Notes under the pieces: generated by a model
Told to the model about the DNA's origin: nothing
Databases searched by the model: none
Seen by the model: the letters and a program-made list of their open reading frames with translations, nothing else
DNA from: Paraburkholderia silviterrae
GTDB lineage: Bacteria; Pseudomonadota; Gammaproteobacteria; Burkholderiales; Burkholderiaceae
Length of the DNA stretch: 64,000 nucleotides
Direction: 5' to 3'
Assembly: GCF_004353915.1 (NCBI RefSeq)
Contig: NZ_SMRP01000007.1
Span: 144,284-208,283, forward strand
Made by a program: the position numbers and the translations under genes
Part shown: positions 44,597 through 53,092 of the stretch, one piece after another
How positions within the stretch are numbered: position 1 is the stretch's first letter
Layout of the letters: every line of letters starts with the position of its first letter

Positions 44597-45442
44597 GTGT
44601 TGAACGCGGCGAACCCTGTCCCCGACTTGCAGCTTGGCCAGTTTGCGCTCGTGACCGAGGTGCTCGGCGACGTCGCGCAGGCGGTGGGCTCGTCCCGGTT
44701 CATTCAGGTGCTATACGAAAGCGTGGTGCGGTTTGTCGATTGCGACGCCGTGCATCTGGATTACGAACGGGTTGCATCGGGGCAGCGCAGTGTGGGCTGG
44801 ATCGGCAGCTTCGGCCGGGAGCGCGAGCTGGTCGCGCAGACGATGCGGCTCTATTACCAGAGCTATGCGAACGACGATGCAACGTACGACGGCATCGTCG
44901 CCGACGATGAAGTCCGGGTCCTGCAGATTTCCGCCCAGAAGGTCACGACCGAGCTCAGGCATCTCTTCTACGATATCGCGGACATTCACGACGAGTGCGT
45001 CGTAGGCGGGCTCGTAAACGGCACGAAATATTCGATGTCGATGGCCCGCGGGCGGCATCTGCCGTCGTTCTCGCTGAAGGAACTCAGCCTGTTCAAGCAC
45101 CTCGCCCTCGTGATGCTGCCGCTCGCCGCCGCGCACCGCCGGCTCGCAGGTGCGCTGGCGCCCGACGACGCCGCAGCGGACACGACGGACAGAAATCTGC
45201 TGGCACAGTGGCTTCCACAGCTTCACGGCAAGCTCACGCCACGCGAAGCCCACGTATGCTCGTCGTTCATCAACGGCATGACGACACAGGCCATCGCGCA
45301 GTCGATGGGCGTGAAGGCATCGACGGTCAACACCTACGCGAAGCGCGCGTTCGAAAAGCTGGGCGTCGACACCCGGCGCCAACTGGTTGCGCTCGTGCTC
45401 AAGAGCGCGCCGCTCGACGCCGGCGATCCCGGCAGGTGTTGA
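44597..45442 (+). CDS. LuxR/GerE-type transcriptional regulator
   Basis: The protein has about 281 residues with a C-terminal LuxR-type helix-turn-helix (LTPREAHVCSSFINGMTTQAIAQSMGVKASTVNTYAKRAF split across its last 65 residues). The N-terminal 200 residues are not a receiver or autoinducer domain I can name. GTG 44597 (or TTG 44600) is the likely start. The frame is open upstream to 44348 without support. It is divergent from potF and convergent with puuC, so it probably regulates the putrescine genes. Confidence 0.8.
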   Translation: MLNAANPVPDLQLGQFALVTEVLGDVAQAVGSSRFIQVLYESVVRFVDCDAVHLDYERVASGQRSVGWIGSFGRERELVAQTMRLYYQSYANDDATYDGIVADDEVRVLQISAQKVTTELRHLFYDIADIHDECVVGGLVNGTKYSMSMARGRHLPSFSLKELSLFKHLALVMLPLAAAHRRLAGALAPDDAAADTTDRNLLAQWLPQLHGKLTPREAHVCSSFINGMTTQAIAQSMGVKASTVNTYAKRAFEKLGVDTRRQLVALVLKSAPLDAGDPGRC

Positions 45443-45509
45443 ACCCCACACCGCACGCATGACGCCGCCCGGGCCGGGCCATCAGGTCGTCAGGCAAGCA
45501 GGCGGCGAA

Positions 45510-45538
45510 GCCCGGGCGCGTGTTAGCGCCGCCCGGGC
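45510..45538. terminator. GC-rich hairpin between convergent regulator and puuC
   Basis: Arms GCCCGGGCG (45510) and CGCCGCCCGGGC (ending 45538) pair with one bulge around a TGTTAG loop. No T-run follows, so it is only a possible bidirectional terminator. Confidence 0.35.
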
Positions 45539-45564
45539 CACCAGCCTGACCACGCTCGCGCGGT

Positions 45565-47055
45565 CTAGCGCAGGCGCAGAATCGTCGATTTCAGCTCGGT
45601 GTATTTGTCAAGCGCGTGCAAGGACTTGTCTCGACCATTGCCGGACTGGCGGTAGCCGCCGAACGGGAAGTTCAGGTCGTCGCTGCCGTCGCTGTAGCAG
45701 TTGACCCAGACCGTGCCGGCACGCAAGCGCCTTGCCGCCTCGTGAGCCGTGGTGAGGTCCGCGGTCCAGACGGCAGCCGCGAGACCGTATTCCGTATCGT
45801 TGGCAATGCTTATGGCCTCGTCGAGGCTGTCGAACGCAATGACCGACAGCACTGGGCCAAAGATTTCCTCGCGCGCGATCCGCGCGTCCGGTTTCACTTC
45901 GAAGATGGTCGGCTCCACGTAAAAGCCACCAGTCTCTTCCCTGACCCGCGCCCCGCCGGCAACGAGCCGCCCTTCGCGGCGGCCCGCGTCGATATAGCCG
46001 AGCACGCGTTCGAGCTGAATGCGGTCGACAATCGCGCCCATCGTCACCGCAGGGTCGAGCGGATGGCCGGGCACATAGCGCCGCGCTGCCGCGATCACTT
46101 TCTCGACGAATGCGTCCTTGATATCGCGGTGCACGAGCAGGCGCGAGCCCGCCGTGCAGACTTCGCCCATGTTGAAGAAGATGGCATCGGCGGCCGCCTG
46201 GGCGGCACGTTCGAGATCGGGACAATCGGGCAGGACGATATTCGGCGATTTGCCGCCCAGTTCGAGCCACACGCGCTTGAGGTTGGACTGCGCGGCGCAT
46301 TCCATGATCGCCCTGCCCGTTCGCGCCGAGCCCGTGAACGCAATGCAATCGACGTCACGATGGAGCGCGAGCAGCCTGCCCGGCTCGCCGCCGCCCGGCA
46401 CGACGTTGAACACGCCGCGCGGCAAGCCGGCTTCATGGGCCAGTTGCGCCACGCGGATGGCCGTGAGCGGCGACTTCTCCGAAGGCTTGAGCACGACGCT
46501 GTTGCCCGCGGCGAGTGCCGGACCGAATTTCCACGCCGCCATGAGCAGCGGGAAATTCCACGGCACCACCGCTGCCACGACGCCAACCGGTTCGCGCGTC
46601 ACGAGCCCGACCAGGTGATGATCGACCGGCGCAACCTCACCGCCGGTTTTGTCGATCGCCTCGGCATACCAATCGACACAGTGAGCGGCGGCCGGGATGT
46701 CGATCGCGGTCGTGTCGCCGATCGGCTTGCCCGAGTCGAGCGTTTCGAGCAGCGCGAGCTCCTCGAGATGCTCGCGCATGAGCGTGGCCCAGCGCAGCAG
46801 GATCGCCTTGCGTTGGCGGGGGCTCATCGCCGCCCAGCTTTGCGCCTCGAAAGCACGGCGCGCGGCGGCGACGGCGGCGTCAACGTCGGCCGCGCCGCAA
46901 TCGGCCACCCGTGCCAACACGCGGCCGTCGATCGGGCTCTCGCAGGCAAACGTCTTGCCGTCATGGGCGTGGCGTAGCTCGCCATCGATGAAAGCGCGCC
47001 CTTCTATGGCGAGCGTAGCGGCTTTGTCTTGCCACCAGGCGAATGTCTTGCTCAT
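45565..47055 (-). CDS. puuC: Gamma-glutamyl-gamma-aminobutyraldehyde dehydrogenase PuuC
   Basis: The 496-residue aldehyde dehydrogenase has VPWNFPLLMAAWKFGPA, FTGSARTGR, Glu in LELGGKSPN, and Cys in FFNMGEVCTAGSRL. The whole protein resembles PuuC, which oxidises the aldehyde made by PuuB. The ATG at 47055 has GAGGAG upstream. It is monocistronic, close to potF and puuB. The puuA and puuD genes are not in the window. Confidence 0.9.
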   Translation of the reverse strand: MSKTFAWWQDKAATLAIEGRAFIDGELRHAHDGKTFACESPIDGRVLARVADCGAADVDAAVAAARRAFEAQSWAAMSPRQRKAILLRWATLMREHLEELALLETLDSGKPIGDTTAIDIPAAAHCVDWYAEAIDKTGGEVAPVDHHLVGLVTREPVGVVAAVVPWNFPLLMAAWKFGPALAAGNSVVLKPSEKSPLTAIRVAQLAHEAGLPRGVFNVVPGGGEPGRLLALHRDVDCIAFTGSARTGRAIMECAAQSNLKRVWLELGGKSPNIVLPDCPDLERAAQAAADAIFFNMGEVCTAGSRLLVHRDIKDAFVEKVIAAARRYVPGHPLDPAVTMGAIVDRIQLERVLGYIDAGRREGRLVAGGARVREETGGFYVEPTIFEVKPDARIAREEIFGPVLSVIAFDSLDEAISIANDTEYGLAAAVWTADLTTAHEAARRLRAGTVWVNCYSDGSDDLNFPFGGYRQSGNGRDKSLHALDKYTELKSTILRLR

Positions 47056-47190
47056 CTATTGCTCCTCGGTGATTGCGCAGCATGCCGCTCGTCGCATCAG
47101 CCTCGTCGCGGCGGCAAAACGCGTTGCGCTCGGTTAGTTCCGCGAAGCGTACCTGGCGGAACTGGGAGCCGTAAGACGATATTTTTGGGG

Positions 47191-47215
47191 GGGAGACACC
47201 CAAGGGTTGTCTCCC
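47191..47215. terminator. Hairpin downstream of the efflux operon
   Basis: GGGAGACACCC (47191-47201) pairs with GGGTTGTCTCCC (47204-47215) with one bulged base and an AA loop. It lies 14 bases past the end of the efflux operon remnant (minus strand). The flanks are G- or C-runs rather than a T-run. Confidence 0.5.
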
Positions 47216-47228
47216 TGTGTGGGCAGGC

Positions 47229-47407
47229 TCACCAGCGGTAGCCGATACCGGTCAAGATGACATCGGTGTCGCGGTCAAAACGCGTCACGACGCGGTTCCA
47301 TTCGAGAACTCCTGAGCTTGCACCCGCGACGTGACGGCCAGCACTAGCATGACGCCCAATGTGGCCACGATGGCCCTTGCGGGCGCCCCGGCAGCATCGC
47401 GCTTCAT
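47229..47407 (-). pseudogene. Deletion remnant of an exported outer-membrane protein
   Basis: An ATG at 47407, 4 bases after the efflux factor stop, opens a 40-residue frame that is a clear signal peptide (VATLGVMLVLAVTSRVQA, then QEFSN) and then hits TGA. A different frame from about 47310 encodes VVTRFDRDTDVILTGIGYRW and a stop, the type of C-terminus seen in outer-membrane beta-barrels. A frame-changing internal deletion of a larger gene is the simplest explanation. The family of the lost protein cannot be named. Confidence 0.65.
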
Positions 47408-47410
47408 CGC

Positions 47411-48793
47411 TCAAGTGCCCGTGCGCTGCCAGTCGCCGCCCAGTGCGAGCAGCAGGTCGATGCGCTGCGCAAGCTGGTCGCCGCGCACCTCGACGAGATC
47501 CATCTCTGCCGAGAGCAACGCTTGCCGGTCCTGCAGCACGCTGCGCTCGTCCGTCGATCCAATCTTCGCCCGCGCTTCTTCTTTATTGAGCAGCGACTGG
47601 CTCTCGTCCACGCGTGCCTGCAGTTGCGCGACCCGTTCGGCGTAACGCGTTTCGGCCTGAAGACCCGCCTCGACTTCGCTCAGCGCCTGAAGCGCACTGT
47701 CGTCGTATGCGACCATCGCCTCCTTCTGCGCCTCGGTGTAGTAATCCGCCTGGGCCTTGAGCTTGCCTCCCGTGAAAATCGGCGCCAGGAACGAGGCGCT
47801 CACGCCCTTGACCGGGCTGCTGGAGTCCATGATCGTCAGCACGTTGCTGCGGATGCCCGTAATGGCCGCGTCGATCGAGACACTGGGCAGGCGCGCGGCC
47901 TGCGCCGATTGCCGCTGGTCGAACGCCGCCGCGACGCGTTGCGAGGCGGCGACCATATCGGGCCTGCGCTCGATGAGGTTCGCGGGCAAGCCCGCGGGAG
48001 GCGCCTCGGGCAACGCTGGCATGTCCGGCTCGGCCAGCATTTCTCCAGCCGGATAGCGGCCCAACAGCAACTCCAGGGCCTGCGCGGCGCGGTTCCTGGC
48101 GAGCGTGGCCTTGACGAGGGCATCCTGATTCACCCTTAGCGTGTTGCGCGCCTGCTGAGCCTCCGTTTGTGGCGCGGCCCCGATCGCTACCCGGCGATCC
48201 TCGATCCTGACGATTTCCGCCTGCACGTCGACGATTTGCTGCAGCCTGCTTTCGAGCTGCGTGCATTTGATGAGCGCAAACCAGGCCTTCGCCGTTGCAG
48301 CGGCCACCACGCGTTGGGCCCAAGCGTAATCGGCCTCGGAGGCAAGGTGCTGCGACTGCGCCGCACGAGACTGCGCGCGGATGCGCCCCCACAGGTCGAG
48401 CTCCCAGCTGACGCCCACCGAAAGTATCTGCGACTCGGCTTCGCCCGCGCGGCCCTTGGCACCCGCGGACGGAAGGAGCCCGCTGCTCGCTTCGGTCACC
48501 ATGGCTTCGGCCTGCTGGACGCGGATGGCGGCAATCGCCAGGTCGCCGTTATGGGTCATGGCCTCGCGCACGAGCCGGGCCAGCTCGGCATCGTTGAAGC
48601 TGGCCAGCCAGCCGTCGGCAGGATCGCCTGGCGTGCCGCCATTGGCCCACTGCCGATGGTCGTCGGGCGCGGGGATGGCATGGCTGGCCAGCTCGGCCGC
48701 CGTGGGCGGCTTGTCGAGCGCACAGCCATGCAGGAGTCCAAACGGTATCGCAAGCAGCAAAGGCAGTGTTCTTTTACGAATCGACAACGTCAC
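47411..48793 (-). CDS. Outer-membrane efflux lipoprotein (NodT/OprM family)
   Basis: The 460-residue protein has a lipoprotein signal (LLHGC, Cys24) and two TolC-like repeats with long coiled-coil helices: LWGRIRAQSRAAQSQHLASEADY and ANLIERRPDMVAASQRVAAA. It forms the outer-membrane channel of a tripartite exporter. It lies 10 bases after the HlyD-type adaptor gene, in the same operon. Confidence 0.92.
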   Translation of the reverse strand: MTLSIRKRTLPLLLAIPFGLLHGCALDKPPTAAELASHAIPAPDDHRQWANGGTPGDPADGWLASFNDAELARLVREAMTHNGDLAIAAIRVQQAEAMVTEASSGLLPSAGAKGRAGEAESQILSVGVSWELDLWGRIRAQSRAAQSQHLASEADYAWAQRVVAAATAKAWFALIKCTQLESRLQQIVDVQAEIVRIEDRRVAIGAAPQTEAQQARNTLRVNQDALVKATLARNRAAQALELLLGRYPAGEMLAEPDMPALPEAPPAGLPANLIERRPDMVAASQRVAAAFDQRQSAQAARLPSVSIDAAITGIRSNVLTIMDSSSPVKGVSASFLAPIFTGGKLKAQADYYTEAQKEAMVAYDDSALQALSEVEAGLQAETRYAERVAQLQARVDESQSLLNKEEARAKIGSTDERSVLQDRQALLSAEMDLVEVRGDQLAQRIDLLLALGGDWQRTGT

Positions 48794-48803
48794 GATGATT
48801 CCT

Positions 48804-49982
48804 TCAATGCAGCTTGAGAACGAGATAGTTCAATCGGGAACTGACGCGCAGGAACACCATGCGAATGATCTGAATTGCCTCCATATGCTCCGTATAGATG
48901 GCGCCCGCCCCGACTGCACCGACCGGCAGCACGCGTCCTTTGGAAACTCCGCACAGCGCCAGCTTGACCGCGAAGCGGTTCGCGCTCACGGCGGCCGCGC
49001 CGGTATTGGGCAACATGCCGCTCTGCGCGAATTGGCCTTGCGACTGCGCCCAGACGATCGAGTCGACCTTCGCTTCCAGAATCGCCCCCGGACTGGTCGG
49101 CAGATAGACTTCCGCTGAATCGCCCTCGCGCACGTTGTACAGCTCGTTCTGGTCGTAGAACGCCACCAGCTCCTGGTCATCCTCGACAAAACTGAACGCC
49201 GGAGTCAGCGGCAACGGAACCAGCATCGTGCCGACGCGAACCTGCAGGTTCACGACCTGGCCATCGGCCGGCGCGCGGTAGACGGTCTGGGACAACTGCC
49301 ACTTCGCGTTTTCGAGCATGCTTTCGGTTTCCGCGCGATGCGCGCGTGCAGCGGCCACGGCGGCGAACTCGCCCTGGCTTTTCGCCGAAAGCTTTGCCTT
49401 CGCCGCGTCTTCCTCTGCTCTCGCGCTCACGAGTTCGCCCTCGAGCTCGCGCTGCCGCGCAATGGCATCGTCGCGGTCGAACTTCGAACCGGCGCCCGCC
49501 GCGAACAGGGCGTCTTGTTCCATCAGCCGCTGCCGGGCCAGTGCCAATGAAGCCTGCACGGTGCTGACCTTCCCCGCTTCGCGACGTACCGAGTCCCCGA
49601 GCTGACGGGCCGACGCCTCGGCCTCGGCAACGGCTGCATCGTCGGCGCGCAGCCGTCCCTCGAGTTGCTCGACCGATAGCGCATACGGTGTGGGATCGAT
49701 GCGCAGCAAGACATCGCCCTTCTTGTAGCGTCGGTTGCCGTCCACCGGAATCTCGACGATGCGCCCCTTGACCTGTGGCACCACCTGAAGCACTTTGCCG
49801 ACGACCCTGACCTCGTGCGTGGAAGGCGCCACGACATTGAGCGTGAGGATGACCGTCGCGAGCGCGACAATGGGAATCGTGAACGAGATCACCATGGAGA
49901 TGGTGTTCCATGGAACCCATTTGAACTTGAAGAAGACCAGCCATACGCAGAATGCGTAGACACCTAGAATCAGAATTTCCAT
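48804..49982 (-). CDS. HlyD-family membrane-fusion protein (YiaV-like)
   Basis: The 392-residue adaptor has two N-terminal membrane segments (about 1-50), a biotinyl-lipoyl half (VKGRIVEIPVDGNRRYKKGDVLLRIDP), a coiled-coil hairpin (about 105-235) and a beta-barrel region. The C-terminus (RMVFLRVSSRLNYL) resembles E. coli YiaV. It starts directly after the DUF3302 gene, as in the E. coli yiaW-yiaV pair. No dedicated inner-membrane pump gene is next to it. Confidence 0.88.
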   Translation of the reverse strand: MEILILGVYAFCVWLVFFKFKWVPWNTISMVISFTIPIVALATVILTLNVVAPSTHEVRVVGKVLQVVPQVKGRIVEIPVDGNRRYKKGDVLLRIDPTPYALSVEQLEGRLRADDAAVAEAEASARQLGDSVRREAGKVSTVQASLALARQRLMEQDALFAAGAGSKFDRDDAIARQRELEGELVSARAEEDAAKAKLSAKSQGEFAAVAAARAHRAETESMLENAKWQLSQTVYRAPADGQVVNLQVRVGTMLVPLPLTPAFSFVEDDQELVAFYDQNELYNVREGDSAEVYLPTSPGAILEAKVDSIVWAQSQGQFAQSGMLPNTGAAAVSANRFAVKLALCGVSKGRVLPVGAVGAGAIYTEHMEAIQIIRMVFLRVSSRLNYLVLKLH

Positions 49983-50438
49983 CTATACGACGTCCTTCTC
50001 GTGAGCGAGGCCATTCGCGACGGCATGCGAGCTGCGTGCAAGAATTTGAGGCTCGTCTTGCTCCGGCGGGGCTTTGTCGGTGCCGTACGCCGCGCGGTAA
50101 AACACTGGCTTGGTGTGCGCCCACAACCACGCCAGCGGCCACAGGAGCCCGCCGAAAAACAGCGACAACAGGCACAGGGCATGGATGGCCTCCTTCTGCG
50201 GATGCTGCTTCTTTCGGGCGACCTTTTCCGGCAGAACGTGCAGCATCCAGAAGACGTAAATGCCTCCGACTGGCACGACGGCCAGCACGACCCAGGAGAT
50301 CCAGTCCGCCACGTGCTCGAGCGTGCCGCGCGACACGGCGGCGAAGGACGGCGTACTGATTGCCAGAAGCGCGGCGCCGGCCGCGAGATAGCGGCTCGAC
50401 TTGATCAATGCATCGGCGATGCGTGAAGAATCATTCAT
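49983..50438 (-). CDS. DUF3302 inner-membrane protein (YiaW-like)
   Basis: The 151-residue protein has an N-terminal signal-like segment, a membrane helix (WISWVVLAVVPVGGIYVFWMLHVLP), the conserved KKQHPQKEAIHALCLLSLF stretch and a second helix WPLAWLWAH, matching the DUF3302/YiaW family. Function is unknown; the family travels with YiaV-type adaptors. The ATG at 50438 gives MNDSSRIADAL. Its stop directly precedes the adaptor ATG. Confidence 0.85.
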   Translation of the reverse strand: MNDSSRIADALIKSSRYLAAGAALLAISTPSFAAVSRGTLEHVADWISWVVLAVVPVGGIYVFWMLHVLPEKVARKKQHPQKEAIHALCLLSLFFGGLLWPLAWLWAHTKPVFYRAAYGTDKAPPEQDEPQILARSSHAVANGLAHEKDVV

Positions 50439-50490
50439 GGTTTCCGGTCTGAAAACGGGGGCGGTCCGTTTGCGGACGCGCCACCCGGCA

Positions 50491-51012
50491 CTAAGGCGTC
50501 TGCAGGTTCGAGACGGGTTCATAGGTGAAGCGGTTCCGGTCGCAAATGGCATAGCGCGCAACGCAGCGATTCGACAGGGAAGCCGTGAAGACCATCACCG
50601 GCACCGCACCGTTCAAGCCGGGCGCCAACGCTGCCAGGCCTTCGCTCCCGTCACGGTCTGCCAACGTGTGGACCTTCGGGTCCCCTTGCGGCCCCGCCGT
50701 CGGGCCAGCGACGCCTTTGAACCGCGACGCGGCGCCCTGTCTACCTTGCGACCCGTCCGTATAGAGCAGGTCGTACTTGCTGTGCCCGACACTATCCGGG
50801 TTCGCCTTCAATACGGACTCCATATAGAATTCGAATCCGTAACCGGCGTTTGGCGACATGCGCGCCCATCCGTCGTCACGAATCGCTTGTGCCTGGACCT
50901 GACCGGCACACGCCATCAGGGCAGTCAACACAAGCCAGCGCGCCACCGTGCGGGGCGCGGCGAACAAGCCAGCGGACCCTCCCGGGGCTACGGCGTGGTG
51001 GTTCCCGTTCAT
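50491..51012 (-). CDS. Exported hypothetical protein of the efflux operon
   Basis: The 173-residue protein has a signal peptide (VARWLVLTALMACAGQVQA, near residues 22-40) and a mature part with few recognisable motifs (GWARMSPNAGYGFEFYMESVL, DLLYTDGSQGRQG, and a C-terminal NRCVARYAICDRNRFTYEP with two Cys that may pair). I do not recognise the family. The ATG at 51012 has GGAAGGGAG upstream. It lies first in the operon, 52 bases before the DUF3302 gene. Confidence 0.7.
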   Translation of the reverse strand: MNGNHHAVAPGGSAGLFAAPRTVARWLVLTALMACAGQVQAQAIRDDGWARMSPNAGYGFEFYMESVLKANPDSVGHSKYDLLYTDGSQGRQGAASRFKGVAGPTAGPQGDPKVHTLADRDGSEGLAALAPGLNGAVPVMVFTASLSNRCVARYAICDRNRFTYEPVSNLQTP

Positions 51013-51251
51013 GTGTGCAGCTCCCTTCCAATCGAGCGCACACCGCGAATGGCGATGTGCGCGTATCAAACGTTGCGTCAGGTTGGGAAACTTACGCGTG
51101 GCGGGCGCGGGTCTGCTATCACAGGAATCAGAAAGTGCGGGCAAGCGCACTTCTGTTGCGCTGCCGGCGCATTTCTAACTTCTACGATAGCTTTCGCGCA
51201 CTAGCTGCCCTATCTTCGGAACACGATGGAATCCACAACGGGGAGACGGGC

Positions 51252-52154
51252 ATGGTGAGCTGGCTGCGGCGCAACACGAAGCGTGACAATGCTACGGATA
51301 CCCAATCGATTGGCCCGGATATACCTGTGCCCGCCCGTCACGCTTTACCCGGCCACTGGTGGGTTGCCTACCAGCCGATCGTCTGCGCACGGTCCGGCGC
51401 ACTTACCGGCGCCGAAGCCTTCGCCCGATGGAAGCCCCAAGCCAATGCCCTGTTGCCTCAGGCAAACGGTGCGCCAATCGCCCCTCATGCGGGCCCGCCG
51501 CCCCTTGAATTCGAGGCCGCGTTCGAAGTCGGCTGTGCCGAGCTCGCTCGATGGCAGCGCCGTACCCCCCATTGCGTCGCGCTGTCGATCGACATCGCGC
51601 TCGATCAGATGCTCGGGAACGACTTCAGTCCCATGGTCGAGCGCTGCATCCATCGCCATGCGATACGGCCCCAGCGCGTGAAGTTCGAAATGCGCGAGCC
51701 AGGCGAGCGCGACATCACCCGAACGCTCATCGAGCGCATGTCCGGCCTGCGCCGCATGGGCATCGCCATCGTGCTCGACGACTTCGGCATGGAACATTCG
51801 ACGCTGTCGAGCCTTATCGCACTGCCGGTCAGCGGGCTGAAATTTGGCAGCCGATTCACGAGGAATCTTCCACACGACACCACTTCCACCGGGATCATGG
51901 CGAGCGTGGTGAGTCTTGCGCGCAACCTCGGTATCAGCGTGGCTGTCGACGGCGTGCAGACCGACAGCCAGCTCGCGTGGCTGCGCCAGTTTGCCGACCT
52001 CGACGTTCAAGGCAGCCTGATTTCGGAGCCCGTCTCGGGCGAGACCTTGCTGGCCCGAATGCTCTGCTCGCCCGGCAGCGAAGCCATCACTCGCAACGAA
52101 GCGCAGCATTGGGCGCCCTCGCCCAATGCCCGCACGGAAAAGCTATCGGCGTGA
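51252..52154 (+). CDS. Degenerate EAL-domain protein
   Basis: The 300-residue protein is a stand-alone EAL domain. The signature is EAF-ARW instead of EAL-LRW, the Asn of the N-x-S motif is replaced (ALSIDIALDQM), LDDFGMEHSTL keeps the two Asp, and the E-G-V-E-T loop reads VDGVQT. It is therefore probably not an active c-di-GMP phosphodiesterase; it may bind c-di-GMP or a protein. The ATG at 51252 has GGGGAGACGGGC upstream. It is divergent from the efflux operon. Confidence 0.82.
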   Translation: MVSWLRRNTKRDNATDTQSIGPDIPVPARHALPGHWWVAYQPIVCARSGALTGAEAFARWKPQANALLPQANGAPIAPHAGPPPLEFEAAFEVGCAELARWQRRTPHCVALSIDIALDQMLGNDFSPMVERCIHRHAIRPQRVKFEMREPGERDITRTLIERMSGLRRMGIAIVLDDFGMEHSTLSSLIALPVSGLKFGSRFTRNLPHDTTSTGIMASVVSLARNLGISVAVDGVQTDSQLAWLRQFADLDVQGSLISEPVSGETLLARMLCSPGSEAITRNEAQHWAPSPNARTEKLSA

Positions 52155-52414
52155 ACGAAGGCGCATACGTGCCATTGCGCAGAACTGCATTCGACCCTCA
52201 AAAAGCAAGGTAAACGAAAGCGCGAGAGGAGGCCCATGTCGGGTAAACTCGCTTCCTCTCGCAAAAATACGCTCGACTGCCATAGCACCCCTGGCCGCTC
52301 TCTGCGGATTGCGGGCCCGAGCCTCTATCCGCGTATGAAACCACCCGCCGTGACCCTAATCATTCGAAATATCTTCCACGACGCGCAGCCTCGAGCGCCA
52401 CGCGTCGCCTGCGC

Positions 52415-53092
52415 ATGGGAAACATGCCGATGACACATGCGCCCCTTTCCCAAGCCTTGACGGTCGCGATTGCAGACGACCATCCGATGATGCGGCTCGC
52501 GATCCAGGACGTCCTGAGTCCGCTAAGGTTTCAGGAGATCGTGATGTGCCAGTCGGGCAACGAGCTCCTCGAAGCGCTGGAGCGGCAACGCTTCGACCTC
52601 GTGGTCACCGACTTTTCGATGGAGCGCGAGCAAGGCGACGAGGATGGGCTGCGCATGATCCGGCGCATCAGGAGCCGCTTTCCCGATACGCCCATCGTCG
52701 TGTTCACGATGCTCACCAATCCCGGGCTGCTCACCTGCATCCAGGCCGAGGGGGTCGCAGGAATCGTCGGGAAAGCTGAGGACCCCGAAATCCTGAGGCG
52801 AATCTGCCTCGACGCCGTTTCGGGCCCCGGCACCCAGTCGCTTTCGGAGGCCATCGCCAACCGGATCGCGAGCGCGGGCGGGCGCCCCGGCGCCAGCGCG
52901 CGCCTGCTCTCCCCCAAGGAACTGGAGGTCGTGCGCATGTTTGCGAACGGCGAATCGCTCACGAAGATCGCCGCGAGCTTTCATCGATCGCTCGCGACCG
53001 TCGCGGCTCAGAAGCGCTCCGCCATGCAGAAGCTCAATATCGCCAACAACGCGGACCTCATCACCTACGCCCGAGACAACGGTCTCGCATGA
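52415..53092 (+). CDS. NarL/RcsB-type response regulator
   Basis: The 225-residue regulator has a receiver domain with DDH at 21-23, phospho-acceptor Asp66 (VVTDFSM), and a C-terminal LuxR-type helix-turn-helix (LSPKELEVVRMFANGESLTKIA). Three ATG codons (52415, 52424 and 52430) are possible starts. It overlaps the hybrid kinase gene as ATGA, so the pair is a cognate two-component system of the BvgA/BvgS or RcsB/RcsC kind. Confidence 0.9.
   Translation: MGNMPMTHAPLSQALTVAIADDHPMMRLAIQDVLSPLRFQEIVMCQSGNELLEALERQRFDLVVTDFSMEREQGDEDGLRMIRRIRSRFPDTPIVVFTMLTNPGLLTCIQAEGVAGIVGKAEDPEILRRICLDAVSGPGTQSLSEAIANRIASAGGRPGASARLLSPKELEVVRMFANGESLTKIAASFHRSLATVAAQKRSAMQKLNIANNADLITYARDNGLA

Noticed and set aside
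44597..45442. Quorum-sensing LuxR receptor
   Set aside because: Only the C-terminal helix-turn-helix is LuxR-like. The N-terminus lacks the autoinducer-binding pattern, and no luxI gene is close.
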